Positions 1 through 6,202 are shown, numbered from the stretch's first letter. The stretch is DNA of 6,699 nucleotides from UBA685 sp049889495 (GCA_049889495.1 JBMHDH010000099.1:1-6699), one strand, 5' to 3'. Notes: generated from the sequence alone by a model not told the origin. Made by a program: numbers and translations.

Positions 1-681
1 ATGAAGCATGGTTGAACTGATGCCTAGCCCATGATCAATGATGATGGTGCCGCCTGTATAATAAAGGCTTTCTGCCATGGTGATGATGCCGTCCGCAGGG
101 CTTGTCACAGATGTGCCAGATGGCGCGGCAATATCAATGCCATAATGGGGCGCGCGCGGTGTGCCATTTAAGATGCGTTGCGCGCCATAAACACCTGTGA
201 TGATTCCAACAGATGGCCAATCAAATCCATGGACAATGAAATCATCATTTCGGCTTTTATGCGCGCGTGCATTTGTCACAGCTATGCGATCACGCTTAAT
301 TCTAGCCAGAACTTCATCTGGTGGGCTGACATATTTGCCAGGCAAGCCTGTGATGGATTGGGTTTTATAACGGCGTTTCAGCGGGGTTATCGCTGTTTCA
401 AAAATCAGACCATTTTCTGTTTCAATTTTGATGATGACATCGCTGATATCATCACGGTGAAACCCAAAGGCAATATGGTTTTGTGCGCTTACCATTAAGG
501 GCTTGTCATCATGATACGCTTTTGCGCCTGCGGGTATTTTGGCTGTGATCAGGCCGCCTTGGATGGCATTGCCTGATACAGCAATGGTACCGTTAATATG
601 GGGTATTTCTGCCTTTGTATTTTGCGCAGCGAACAAAAGCGTTGTAAGGGCGATGAGTGATAAGAAAACGCGATGTAACAT
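1..681 (-). CDS. M23 family metallopeptidase (secreted, LytM-like), C-terminus cut by window edge
   Basis: Translated on the minus strand from the ATG at 681, this gives 227 residues without a stop and runs off the left edge. Residues 1-24 look like a signal peptide: an Arg at position 4, a hydrophobic stretch VFLSLIALTTLLFAA, then a TKA-type cleavage site. A beta-rich N-terminal region (about 25-150) resembles the domain that precedes the catalytic part in alphaproteobacterial M23 peptidases. The catalytic domain starts near 160 and shows HYGIDIA, with zinc ligands H179 and D183, then IIIDHG and GLGISSTMLH. The last visible residue, H227, is in the position of the third zinc ligand. Family members are zinc endopeptidases that cut peptidoglycan cross-bridges in the periplasm, or are degenerate activators; here the visible ligands are intact. 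An in-frame ATG at 705 would add eight residues (MSRFLFLL), and neither start has a clear ribosome binding site. The gene diverges from trxB, and no functional link between the two is evident. Confidence 0.88.
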   Translation of the reverse strand, partial: MLHRVFLSLIALTTLLFAAQNTKAEIPHINGTIAVSGNAIQGGLITAKIPAGAKAYHDDKPLMVSAQNHIAFGFHRDDISDVIIKIETENGLIFETAITPLKRRYKTQSITGLPGKYVSPPDEVLARIKRDRIAVTNARAHKSRNDDFIVHGFDWPSVGIITGVYGAQRILNGTPRAPHYGIDIAAPSGTSVTSPADGIITMAESLYYTGGTIIIDHGLGISSTMLH

Positions 682-698
682 AAGCAAGAATAGGAACC

Positions 699-727
699 TT
701 GACATGAAGACAGCAGACAGGAATAAC
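699..727 (+). promoter_or_regulatory. candidate sigma70-type promoter for trxB
   Basis: A perfect -35 hexamer TTGACA lies at 699-704. After a 17-base spacer comes AATAAC at 722-727, which matches 4 of 6 positions of the -10 consensus. The start codon of trxB is 44 bases further on. The -35 box overlaps the alternative upstream start codon (ATG at 705) of the divergent M23 gene, so only the start at 681 leaves the promoter outside that gene. This is a call by consensus only; no transcription start is known. Confidence 0.5.
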
Positions 728-770
728 AAGGTATACAAGATATTAATTGCGAGCAACTGCAGGTTAGGCC

Positions 771-1709
771 ATGTCTGAAAATCACGAAAAAATTGTTATC
801 ATTGGGGCTGGTGCTGCTGGCTATACAGCTGCGATTTATGCGGCTAGAGCCAATATGTCACCTGTGATTTATACGGGCCTTCAGCCTGGCGGACAATTAA
901 CCATCACAACTGATGTGGAAAATTACCCTGGTTTTGCTGATGTGGTCCAAGGGCCATGGTTAATGGCGCAAATGGAAGCGCAAGCGGTGAATGTTGGCAC
1001 GCGTATGGAATATGACATCATCACCGATCTTGACGTCTCATCACGTCCGTTTCAGATGACCACTGATTCAGGCAAAACCATCACCGCAGATGCGGTTATT
1101 ATCGCCACTGGCGCACAAGCGCGCTGGCTTGGCCTGCCATCTGAAGAAGCCTTTAATGGCAAAGGGGTATCGGCTTGTGCCACATGTGATGGCTTTTTCT
1201 ATCGTGATAAAAAAGCAGTTGTGGTTGGCGGCGGGAATACCGCAGTTGAAGAAGCGCTCTATCTTGCCAATATTTGTTCGCACGTCACCTTGGTGCATCG
1301 CCGTGATAGCCTCAGAGCAGAGCAAATCATGCAAGACCGTTTGCTAAAGCATCCCAAGATTTCGGTTGCTTGGAATCGTGTGGTCGACGAAGTGCTTGGT
1401 GATGATCGCGGTGTAACGTCCGTGCGTCTTGGCGCAACGGATGGCGCAGATGATGAGGTTATTGAAACAGATGGTTTATTTGTTGCGATTGGCCATGACC
1501 CTGCCACACAGCCTTTTAAAGAGGCCATTGCGCTTGATGATGAAGGCTATATCCAAGTGACCACTGGCACCACCTTTACATCTGTAGATGGTATTTTTGC
1601 GGCTGGTGATTGTGTTGACAAAACCTATCGTCAAGCTGTCACCGCCGCTGGCATGGGGTGTATGGCTGCGCTTGATGCTGAACGCTATCTTGGTGCATTA
1701 GAAAGCTAG
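771..1709 (+). CDS. trxB: thioredoxin reductase (NADPH), low-molecular-weight bacterial type
   Basis: This 312-residue protein is the usual length for bacterial thioredoxin reductase, a cytoplasmic flavoprotein dimer that uses NADPH to reduce the disulfide of thioredoxin. The order of motifs is diagnostic: the FAD-binding GAGAAG at 12-17, QPGGQL near 38-43, the ATGA motif near 112-115, the redox-active pair C136-A-T-C139 followed by D140, the NADPH-binding GGGNTAVEEA at 153-162 with HRRDSLRA at 176-183, and the C-terminal FAD-binding GIFAAGDC at 274-281. All key residues are present and no frame disruption is seen. The ATG at 771 is supported by the motif offset and by a modest AGG-containing sequence (AGGTTAGG) just upstream. 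The gene stands alone: the M23 gene diverges from it and a cold-shock gene converges on it. Confidence 0.97.
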   Translation: MSENHEKIVIIGAGAAGYTAAIYAARANMSPVIYTGLQPGGQLTITTDVENYPGFADVVQGPWLMAQMEAQAVNVGTRMEYDIITDLDVSSRPFQMTTDSGKTITADAVIIATGAQARWLGLPSEEAFNGKGVSACATCDGFFYRDKKAVVVGGGNTAVEEALYLANICSHVTLVHRRDSLRAEQIMQDRLLKHPKISVAWNRVVDEVLGDDRGVTSVRLGATDGADDEVIETDGLFVAIGHDPATQPFKEAIALDDEGYIQVTTGTTFTSVDGIFAAGDCVDKTYRQAVTAAGMGCMAALDAERYLGALES

Positions 1710-1751
1710 CATTTGGCTTTTTAGGCAGGTTTTTGCCTATCAGGCCAAATG
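1710..1751. terminator. nested inverted repeat after trxB, possible terminator or 3' mRNA hairpin
   Basis: The outer arms CATTTGGC (1710-1717) and GCCAAATG (1744-1751) are perfectly complementary. They enclose a second perfect pair, TAGGCA (1722-1727) and TGCCTA (1734-1739), around a six-base loop, separated from the outer stem by a symmetric 4 by 4 internal loop. The structure begins on the first base after the trxB stop codon. No run of T follows the outer stem in either direction, so it is not a textbook intrinsic terminator. It may act as a bidirectional terminator or stabilise mRNA ends between the convergent trxB and cold-shock genes. Confidence 0.5.
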
Positions 1752-1804
1752 TTATCTCAGGCCAAGTGTCATCTAAGGCCAAGTTTCATCTAAGGCCAAG
1801 TGTC
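1739..1804. repeat. short tandem repeat array, about four units of 17 bp
   Basis: Three contiguous 17-base units occupy 1754-1770, 1771-1787 and 1788-1804. They follow the pattern ATCTMAGGCCAAGTKTC and differ from each other at one or two positions. A shorter related unit (15 bases) sits at 1739-1753 and forms the right arm of the preceding hairpin. A strongly diverged unit may follow at 1805-1821 (ATCCTGTCCCAATTGGG). There are no spacers, so this is a tandem array and not a CRISPR. It lies wholly in the convergent gap between trxB and the cold-shock gene. Confidence 0.85.
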
Positions 1805-1831
1805 ATCCTGTCCCAATTGGGGCGGGCCGTG

Positions 1832-2305
1832 TTATTTATTGGCCAGAACACGAACTTCGGTTGCTTGTGGGCCTTTGCCATCATCGCTGACATGCAACAA
1901 TAATTTTTGGCCTTCAGACACGCTGAATAAACCGCAAGCCTGCAACGTTCTTGTGTGGATAAAGACATCCTGCATATCGTGATCTTTGATCTCGATAAAG
2001 CCATAGCCTTTCGATGGGTTGAAAAACTTTACAACACCGCGCACTTCATTTTCTTCGGGTTCTGTATCTTCTGGCAATAATTCAGGGGCTTTGCGTGCCA
2101 CAGATCGGATTTCGGTAATGGCTTCGCCATCTTTGTTTTTGGCAACCACAACCGTAATTTCATCGCCAGAATGCAAAAATACCAATCCAAATTTTTCCAA
2201 AGCTGTGCGGTGGATAAAGATTTCTTCGTCATCAATGCTGATGAAACCATAGCCACGTTTATCATTGTACCAAACAACAATGCCTTTATAGAGTCCTGCT
2301 TCCAT
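1832..2305 (-). CDS. cold-shock protein with two cold-shock domains
   Basis: This 157-residue protein holds two cold-shock (OB-fold) domains, each with both nucleic-acid-binding motifs. Domain 1 (about 6-70) has RNP1-like KRGYGFI at 16-22 and RNP2-like EIFIHR at 28-33. Domain 2 (about 88-155) has KGYGFIEI at 99-106 and DVFIHT at 113-118. A proline- and glutamate-rich acidic linker (about 73-87) joins them. Single-domain CspA-type proteins are near 70 residues; the doubled form is common in alphaproteobacteria. The expected role is binding single-stranded RNA or DNA in the cytoplasm, as an RNA chaperone or antiterminator. The ATG at 2305 is preceded by AGGTG with seven bases between. An AT-rich leader of 167 bases separates it from pyrF upstream, suggesting its own promoter. 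Which of several csp paralogues this is cannot be told from the sequence. Confidence 0.95.
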   Translation of the reverse strand: MEAGLYKGIVVWYNDKRGYGFISIDDEEIFIHRTALEKFGLVFLHSGDEITVVVAKNKDGEAITEIRSVARKAPELLPEDTEPEENEVRGVVKFFNPSKGYGFIEIKDHDMQDVFIHTRTLQACGLFSVSEGQKLLLHVSDDGKGPQATEVRVLANK

Positions 2306-2472
2306 TTCATTTCACCTGAAAATCAAAACAAACAAGTTATGTCATCAAGCTTTAGGCCTAAATATTTAATTTTTTATTAAAATCAACCATAAATTGTGCA
2401 ATTATCTAAAAAAGTATTTCTGTCTTTGCAAAGCGGTATCTTCTGTAAAGATTTATATATGAGATTTACAAC
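2306..2472 (-). promoter_or_regulatory. AT-rich leader and candidate promoter region of the cold-shock gene
   Basis: The region between pyrF and the cold-shock gene is visibly richer in A and T than its neighbours. On the minus strand a possible promoter is TTGCAA (2431-2426) and GATAAT (2406-2401), with a long 19-base spacer. It would give a leader of roughly 90 bases. Within that leader are a perfect 12-base palindrome TTTAGGCCTAAA (2351-2362) and an AT-only inverted repeat, TTTAAT (2365-2370) with ATTAAA (2376-2381) around five T. Structured leaders control translation of other cold-shock genes; that this one does so is inference. The same stretch could also hold the end of the pyrF transcript. 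Confidence 0.4.
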
Positions 2473-3375
2473 CTATAGAGCAGTATTTAACAGCGCAGAT
2501 TGTGTTTTGATTGCATCACGAACCGCCGCGCGATAGGCCGATAATGTGGTTGCTTTTTGTGCGTCATCACAAAAAATAATGCCACGAGATGAATTCACCA
2601 AGCCATTGGTAAAACCATCTTGTGATGCGCTTAGCGGTGTGGTGGCGTCTTCTGGCCCTGCGCCTTGGGCGCCAAATCCAGGGATTAAAAAGGGCGCTGA
2701 TGGTAATCTGTTGCGCAAATCACGTGCTTGGTCGGGAACAGTCGCGCCTGCCACAATGCCAAAGGATGATAGGCCAGAGTTACCTTTTGCGGCTTCGATA
2801 TGTGGCGCAAGCTTATCGGCTAATTCTTGATAGATATAGCTCTCATTATGGCGCAATTCTTGCAAATCGCTTGCCCCTTTATTCGAGGTGCGCACCAAGA
2901 TGAACAGACCTGCTCCTGCTTTTTGGGCTGTGGTCATAAAGGGTTCAAGCGTATCAAGACCCATCCACGGGTTCACTGTCAGCGCATCACTGGCAAAAGG
3001 CGCATCCTCACCAAAATAAGCATCTGCATAGGCTTGTGATGTGGATCCTATATCGCCGCGCTTAGCATCCATAATGACCAGCAAGCCAGCCTGTCTGGCT
3101 GTCTGGGCGACCTCTGCCAATATGGCCATGCCTTCTGGCCCAAATTGTTCAAACATGGCCACTTGTGGTTTGATGGCAGGCACCACATCTGTGGCGGCGT
3201 CGATGATGGCAAGTGAAAATGACCGCAAGCCAGGCAGACTTGGTCCTTTTTCATCACAAAATAAGGGTGAAAATAATGCTTTATGCGGGTCTATGCCAAC
3301 GCAAAGGGGTGTCTTAGTGCGCGCCAATGCGGCTGAAAGACGGTCGCCAAAATGTGATGATGCGTCAGATGTCAT
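2473..3375 (-). CDS. pyrF: orotidine 5'-phosphate decarboxylase, type 2 (long form)
   Basis: PyrF decarboxylates orotidine monophosphate to UMP, the last step of de novo pyrimidine synthesis, in the cytoplasm. At 300 residues it matches the long type 2 subfamily; the short form is near 230-240. Visible motifs are LCVGIDP (24-30, substrate Asp at 28), the catalytic DAKRGD at 103-108 (D103, K105, D108) followed by IGSTSQAYADAYFG, VNPWMG (134-139), VRTSN (161-165), and the phosphate-binding PGFGAQG (232-238) and SSRGI (262-266). The start ATG at 3375 shares an ATGA with the stop of gapR. No strong ribosome binding site precedes it, so translation is probably coupled to gapR. A 167-base gap separates it from the cold-shock gene downstream. 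Confidence 0.95.
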   Translation of the reverse strand: MTSDASSHFGDRLSAALARTKTPLCVGIDPHKALFSPLFCDEKGPSLPGLRSFSLAIIDAATDVVPAIKPQVAMFEQFGPEGMAILAEVAQTARQAGLLVIMDAKRGDIGSTSQAYADAYFGEDAPFASDALTVNPWMGLDTLEPFMTTAQKAGAGLFILVRTSNKGASDLQELRHNESYIYQELADKLAPHIEAAKGNSGLSSFGIVAGATVPDQARDLRNRLPSAPFLIPGFGAQGAGPEDATTPLSASQDGFTNGLVNSSRGIIFCDDAQKATTLSAYRAAVRDAIKTQSALLNTAL

Positions 3376-3626
3376 TCGCTTGCCGTCAAACCAATCGCAT
3401 CACGATAGGTGTCCAATAAAATATCTTGTTCTGCCAATAAATCACGGTCCATCGCACGCATACGCACCACTTGCCTCATGATTTTTGGCTCAAAGCCTGT
3501 GGCTTTTGCTTCTGAATAAATATCTCTGATATCTGCCATTAAAGCGCGCTTTTCTTCTTCAAGGCGTTCAATGCGTTCAATATATTGGCGAAGCTGATCT
3601 GCGCCTGTTTGTCCTGTGACACTCAT
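3372..3626 (-). CDS. gapR: GapR family nucleoid-associated DNA-binding protein (DUF2312)
   Basis: This 84-residue protein matches the DUF2312/GapR family in length and pattern. There is a short polar N-terminus, a charged coiled-coil-like helix rich in E, R and K (about 10-40, including YIERIERLEEEKRALMADI), then YSEAKATGFEPKIMRQVVRMR (about 37-57) and a C-terminal helix with DTYRDAIGL. In Caulobacter, GapR is an abundant chromosome-binding protein that encircles overtwisted AT-rich DNA and helps replication and transcription; that role is carried over by family membership. The ATG at 3626 has GGAAAG eight bases upstream. The gene lies 64 bases after DUF1244 on the same strand, and its TGA overlaps the ATG of pyrF by four bases, which points to one transcript. 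Confidence 0.93.
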   Translation of the reverse strand: MSVTGQTGADQLRQYIERIERLEEEKRALMADIRDIYSEAKATGFEPKIMRQVVRMRAMDRDLLAEQDILLDTYRDAIGLTASE

Positions 3627-3690
3627 GTGAAAGACTTTCCGTGATAGGAGGTTTAAAGAAATAAGAGTGATAACCGCGTTTTTTTAACTT

Positions 3691-3978
3691 TTAATTATGG
3701 CCTTTTTCAAATGCGGCCTTTTGTTCGGCAGTTGCTTGTGTTTGATATCGTGATTTCCATTCATCATAAGGCATGCCATAGATGATTTTTCTGGCTTCGT
3801 CTTTCGATAAATCACCCCCTTGTTCATTCGCAGCTTCCATATACCAGCGCGATAAACAATTGCGGCAAAACCCAGATAAATTCATCATATCGATATTCTG
3901 CACATCTGTTCTGTCTTGCAAATGCGCGACAAGACGGCGAAAGGCGGCAGCTTCTAATTCTGTTTTATGATCTGACAT
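3691..3978 (-). CDS. DUF1244 family protein (SMc04008-like), function unknown
   Basis: The 95-residue product carries the hallmarks I know for DUF1244: AAFRRLVAHLQDRTDVQNIDMMN (about 11-33), LSGFCRNCLSRWY (34-46) with a C38-x-x-C41 pair, and GMPYDEWKSRYQ (68-79) followed by EQKAAFEK near the end. It is small, soluble and predicted to be helical, with no signal peptide. No biochemical function is established to my knowledge; the CxxC could bind a metal or be redox-active, but that is inference from the motif. The ATG at 3978 has AAAGGT at a workable distance upstream. It appears to be the first gene of a minus-strand cluster with gapR and pyrF, and it diverges from mntR. Confidence 0.92.
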   Translation of the reverse strand: MSDHKTELEAAAFRRLVAHLQDRTDVQNIDMMNLSGFCRNCLSRWYMEAANEQGGDLSKDEARKIIYGMPYDEWKSRYQTQATAEQKAAFEKGHN

Positions 3979-4028
3979 AGCAGTGACCTTTTCAAAGCGA
4001 TGTTTGGGGTGGGGCTTGGCTCCCTCGT

Positions 4029-4039
4029 TCCTATCATAT
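4029..4039 (-). promoter_or_regulatory. candidate extended -10 promoter for the DUF1244-gapR-pyrF cluster
   Basis: Read on the minus strand, this AT-rich stretch about 60 bases before the DUF1244 start includes TATGAT, which matches 5 of 6 positions of the -10 consensus. Just upstream is TGTGATAAT, a TG-N-type extended -10 that begins a few bases to the right of this interval (up to about 4045). No good -35 box is seen for either. A small inverted repeat, CTCTT and AAGAG around three bases (4048-4060), sits immediately upstream. This is consensus matching only. Confidence 0.3.
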
Positions 4040-4112
4040 TATCACAACTCTTGAAAAGAGGGCAGGCAGGCTATGGTGTTTGTTTATGGGCTTTACAGGG
4101 TGCCAAATCGCA

Positions 4113-4172
4113 TTGTCAAAAAACAAAGCTTTGCAAAAAACTTTGTTTCGGCTAAGTTTCTATTGCAATAAA
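4113..4172 (+). promoter_or_regulatory. mntR upstream region: inverted repeat (candidate MntR operator) and possible promoter
   Basis: A perfect 8-base inverted repeat, AAACAAAG (4121-4128) and CTTTGTTT (4141-4148), has a 12-base spacer. The spacer itself continues a 10-base palindrome, CAAAGCTTTG (4124-4133). The arms resemble those of the enterobacterial MntR box as I recall it (AAACATAG and CTATGTTT), differing at one position per arm, although that box has a six-base spacer. A possible promoter overlaps the right arm: TTGTTT (4143-4148), 18 bases, AATAAA (4167-4172). Another -35-like element, TTGTCA, is at 4113-4118. Autoregulation by MntR is therefore plausible but unproven. Confidence 0.4.
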
Positions 4173-4238
4173 GAAATGTTGGGACCTTTTAGAATGGGTC
4201 TTAAACGGTCTGGATCTCATGCGCTGATTGGGAAGATT

Positions 4239-4655
4239 ATGAGCGATAAAACATCTGCTGAGAAATTTGAACGTATCCGCAAAGCCCATCAATCTGAGGT
4301 GATGGAAGATTATGTTGAGATGATCGCAGATCTGATTGAAGAGACAGGTGAAGCGCGCGCGGTTGATTTGGCGGCGCGTTTCGGGGTGACCAGCCCCACT
4401 GTCACAGCGACCATTCAAAGATGCCAAAGAGAGGGGCTTGTTGAAACCAAGCCTTATCGGTCAATTTTCTTAACTGAAAAGGGTCTGGCCTTGGCCAATT
4501 CTTGTAAAGAACGTCACCAGATTGTGCATGATTTTTTGGTCTCAATGGGCGTGCCAGCTGATATCGCAGATGCGGATGCGGAAGGGATGGAGCATCACAT
4601 CTCAGATCATACGCTTGCGTTATTTAAAAAGGCTGTTGCTGAGGCCGCCACCTAG
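4239..4655 (+). CDS. mntR: manganese-responsive transcriptional regulator MntR (DtxR/MntR family)
   Basis: This is a 138-residue cytoplasmic metalloregulator of manganese uptake genes. An N-terminal winged helix-turn-helix (about 20-82) contains EDYVEMIADLI, GEARAVDLAARFGVTSPTV and RSIFLTEKG; a C-terminal helical dimerisation and metal domain follows. Aligned by eye with Bacillus subtilis MntR, all six manganese ligands are present: D24, E27, H93, E115, E118 and H119 (the last three in DAEGMEHH). I chose the ATG at 4239, with GGGAAG just upstream. The reading frame stays open back to an ATG at 4080 (191 residues), but those 53 residues resemble no MntR and cover the candidate promoter and operator. 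A second possible start at 4194 would add 15 residues. No transporter gene such as mntH or sitABCD is in the window, so its target lies elsewhere. It converges on the glycosyltransferase gene. Confidence 0.95.
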   Translation: MSDKTSAEKFERIRKAHQSEVMEDYVEMIADLIEETGEARAVDLAARFGVTSPTVTATIQRCQREGLVETKPYRSIFLTEKGLALANSCKERHQIVHDFLVSMGVPADIADADAEGMEHHISDHTLALFKKAVAEAAT

Positions 4656-4658
4656 CGT

Positions 4659-4680
4659 GTCAGGTAACAAATCACCTGAC
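4659..4680. terminator. shared hairpin between convergent mntR and glycosyltransferase genes
   Basis: GTCAGGT (4659-4665) and ACCTGAC (4674-4680) form a perfect seven-base stem around an eight-base loop. It begins four bases after the mntR stop codon and its last base is part of the stop codon of the minus-strand gene. No T-run follows on either strand, so a classical intrinsic terminator is not shown. The tight fit in the 24-base gap suggests a bidirectional end or mRNA-protecting hairpin. Confidence 0.6.
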
Positions 4681-6140
4681 TATTTCAGAATGTAAAAGGT
4701 TTTATGACGGCTTTTGCGTGCTGAAATTTGCGCAACAGAAGCGCCAATCGGGCCTGTTGCATCAGCCAGTGAGGCTGGCAAAGTGGCCTCTGGTGTTGAT
4801 AGGATCAAAGCGGGGCGATGCGCATTAGATAAGGCATGATCACGTTCATAATGATTGCCTGCCACGCCATCTTCATTCAGCATTTTTACCGCTAGCCCAC
4901 TATCATGAAGATACCAAGATAGCAAAGCCGCCTCGGCGCGCCTGTCTGCGACAATAAAAGGCGTTTGATAGGTTTCTGCCAGCTTTTTTGTGTCTTGTGC
5001 TAGGGTCTCCCAGCCGCGAAGTCGCCGCAGGGGATCTGATTTTGGCGTTAAGAACAACAAATCACCAAGGCCTAATGCAATCACCAAAATTAAGGCGGCA
5101 AAAAGATTCACTGACAAAGCAAGCCTGCCCCAAATCGGCGGGATGATGGTTGCAAGGGCGATGCCAGCAATCAAACATAGGCTAGGCCAGGCGGTGGCAG
5201 CCCAATTGGCATTGGCCGTTTTTAGATAGGCTTGCCCCACCATGATAATCAATACAGGCACGGCAAAACACAGATAGCTGGCAAGCGGGGCAGACTGTTT
5301 TAAGGTTCTTGATCGTAATAAGGCGGCACATAAAATCACAAACAACACAGGCCCTGCGACCGCTGATTGGGATAAGATGAAATTCAGTGCGCTTTCAACG
5401 CTGTAAAGCGGCTGTGCCAAATCTGCATTTTCCCCTAAATGCGCAAATGTTACCCCTGAATTGGCAAGGTTCCAAAGCAAATTGGGAGATGCTGTGATAA
5501 CAGCACCTGAAAGAATAAGGGCCAAGTTACGACAGCTGGCTTTCACGCTGGCTTGGCTGATAAAAATCAGATGTAACAATGTGCCAATGATGAAATAAAT
5601 GGCGGCATATTTTGCCAGAACGCCAATACCAATAATCAGGCCTGTGATCAGATAATGTTGCGCTTTGCCTGTGGTCTCTGCCTGATAGAAAACGCCTAAG
5701 GCAATGACCCAAGGCAAGATTAATAAAGTATCAGTCGAAATCACAAATGATCCAAGAGACACAAGTGGCAAGCTGGCCCAAAATAGCGCAGCCCATCTGC
5801 CCGCTTTTTGTGAATGATGCGCGGCCGCAATACGGTACAAAAACAGCGCAATGATGGTATGAATCACGGGGGCCAGAAAGCGTGCCGCAACAGCAGAAGA
5901 CCCAAATAGCCCATCCATCATACCCAAATACCAGCCAATTAATGGGGGCTTTGAATAATAGCCAAATGCGAGATCTTGGCCCCATAGCCAATATTGCGCC
6001 TCATCAACACCAAAAGAGAGGGGTGTTACAAATATGGCCATCATGCGCGCCAACATTATCACCAAAAGGCCAGCCAATAATGGGCGCTCATTTGCCAAAA
6101 TCACACGAAATGACGGAAAGGTGAGAGGGTGGCTTGTCAT
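4680..6140 (-). CDS. GT39/ArnT-like integral membrane glycosyltransferase (PMT_2 type)
   Basis: The 486-residue product is a polytopic inner-membrane protein of the PMT/ArnT superfamily (GT-C fold), which transfers sugars from polyprenyl-phosphate donors to lipid or protein acceptors outside the cytoplasm. After a first membrane helix (about 20-41) comes the conserved first loop with D46-E47 in DEAQYWLW (46-53) and GYYSKPPLIGW (60-70). Further family-like motifs are STDTLLILPW (135-144) and ANANWAATAW (309-318). Around nine to eleven hydrophobic segments end near residue 365, followed by a soluble C-terminal domain of about 120 residues containing VADRRAEAALLSWYL. The frame is open back to an ATG at 6317, but those 59 extra residues do not look like family sequence and cross the sufE control region. 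The chosen ATG at 6140 has only a distant AGAAGG. The acceptor (lipid A, other glycolipid or protein) cannot be told from sequence. Confidence 0.88.
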   Translation of the reverse strand: MTSHPLTFPSFRVILANERPLLAGLLVIMLARMMAIFVTPLSFGVDEAQYWLWGQDLAFGYYSKPPLIGWYLGMMDGLFGSSAVAARFLAPVIHTIIALFLYRIAAAHHSQKAGRWAALFWASLPLVSLGSFVISTDTLLILPWVIALGVFYQAETTGKAQHYLITGLIIGIGVLAKYAAIYFIIGTLLHLIFISQASVKASCRNLALILSGAVITASPNLLWNLANSGVTFAHLGENADLAQPLYSVESALNFILSQSAVAGPVLFVILCAALLRSRTLKQSAPLASYLCFAVPVLIIMVGQAYLKTANANWAATAWPSLCLIAGIALATIIPPIWGRLALSVNLFAALILVIALGLGDLLFLTPKSDPLRRLRGWETLAQDTKKLAETYQTPFIVADRRAEAALLSWYLHDSGLAVKMLNEDGVAGNHYERDHALSNAHRPALILSTPEATLPASLADATGPIGASVAQISARKSRHKTFYILK

Positions 6141-6202
6141 GCTGAAATCGGTGCCTTCTAGGCAAAAAGGGATTATGTGATACTGGTAATATCTTATTTC
6201 AA

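Noticed and set aside
178..498. Plus-strand open frame of 106 codons
   Set aside because: It is antisense to the M23 gene, whose frame shows catalytic motifs and a signal peptide; no domain is recognisable in the plus-strand product.
1739..1821. CRISPR array
   Set aside because: The units are only 17 bases and contiguous with no spacers, and no cas gene is visible.
2424..2433. CTTTGCAAAG palindrome before the cold-shock gene, similar to CTTTGCAAA at 4129-4137 before mntR, considered as a shared operator
   Set aside because: The match is short and AT-rich, two occurrences in 6.7 kb could be chance, and the two genes share no known regulator.
3041..3481. Plus-strand open frame of 146 codons
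   Set aside because: It is antisense to pyrF and gapR, both with clear family motifs, and has no recognisable features.
3372..3978. DUF1244 and gapR as a toxin-antitoxin pair
   Set aside because: Small adjacent genes suggested it, but both belong to recognised alphaproteobacterial families with no toxin features, and the gap and order do not match such modules.
4080..4238. N-terminal extension of MntR by 53 residues from the ATG at 4080
   Set aside because: The added residues resemble no MntR, the family length fits the start at 4239, and the region carries an inverted repeat and a possible promoter.
4656..4680. Classical rho-independent terminator
   Set aside because: The stem is perfect but there is no T-run on either strand, so only a hairpin of possible terminator function is claimed.
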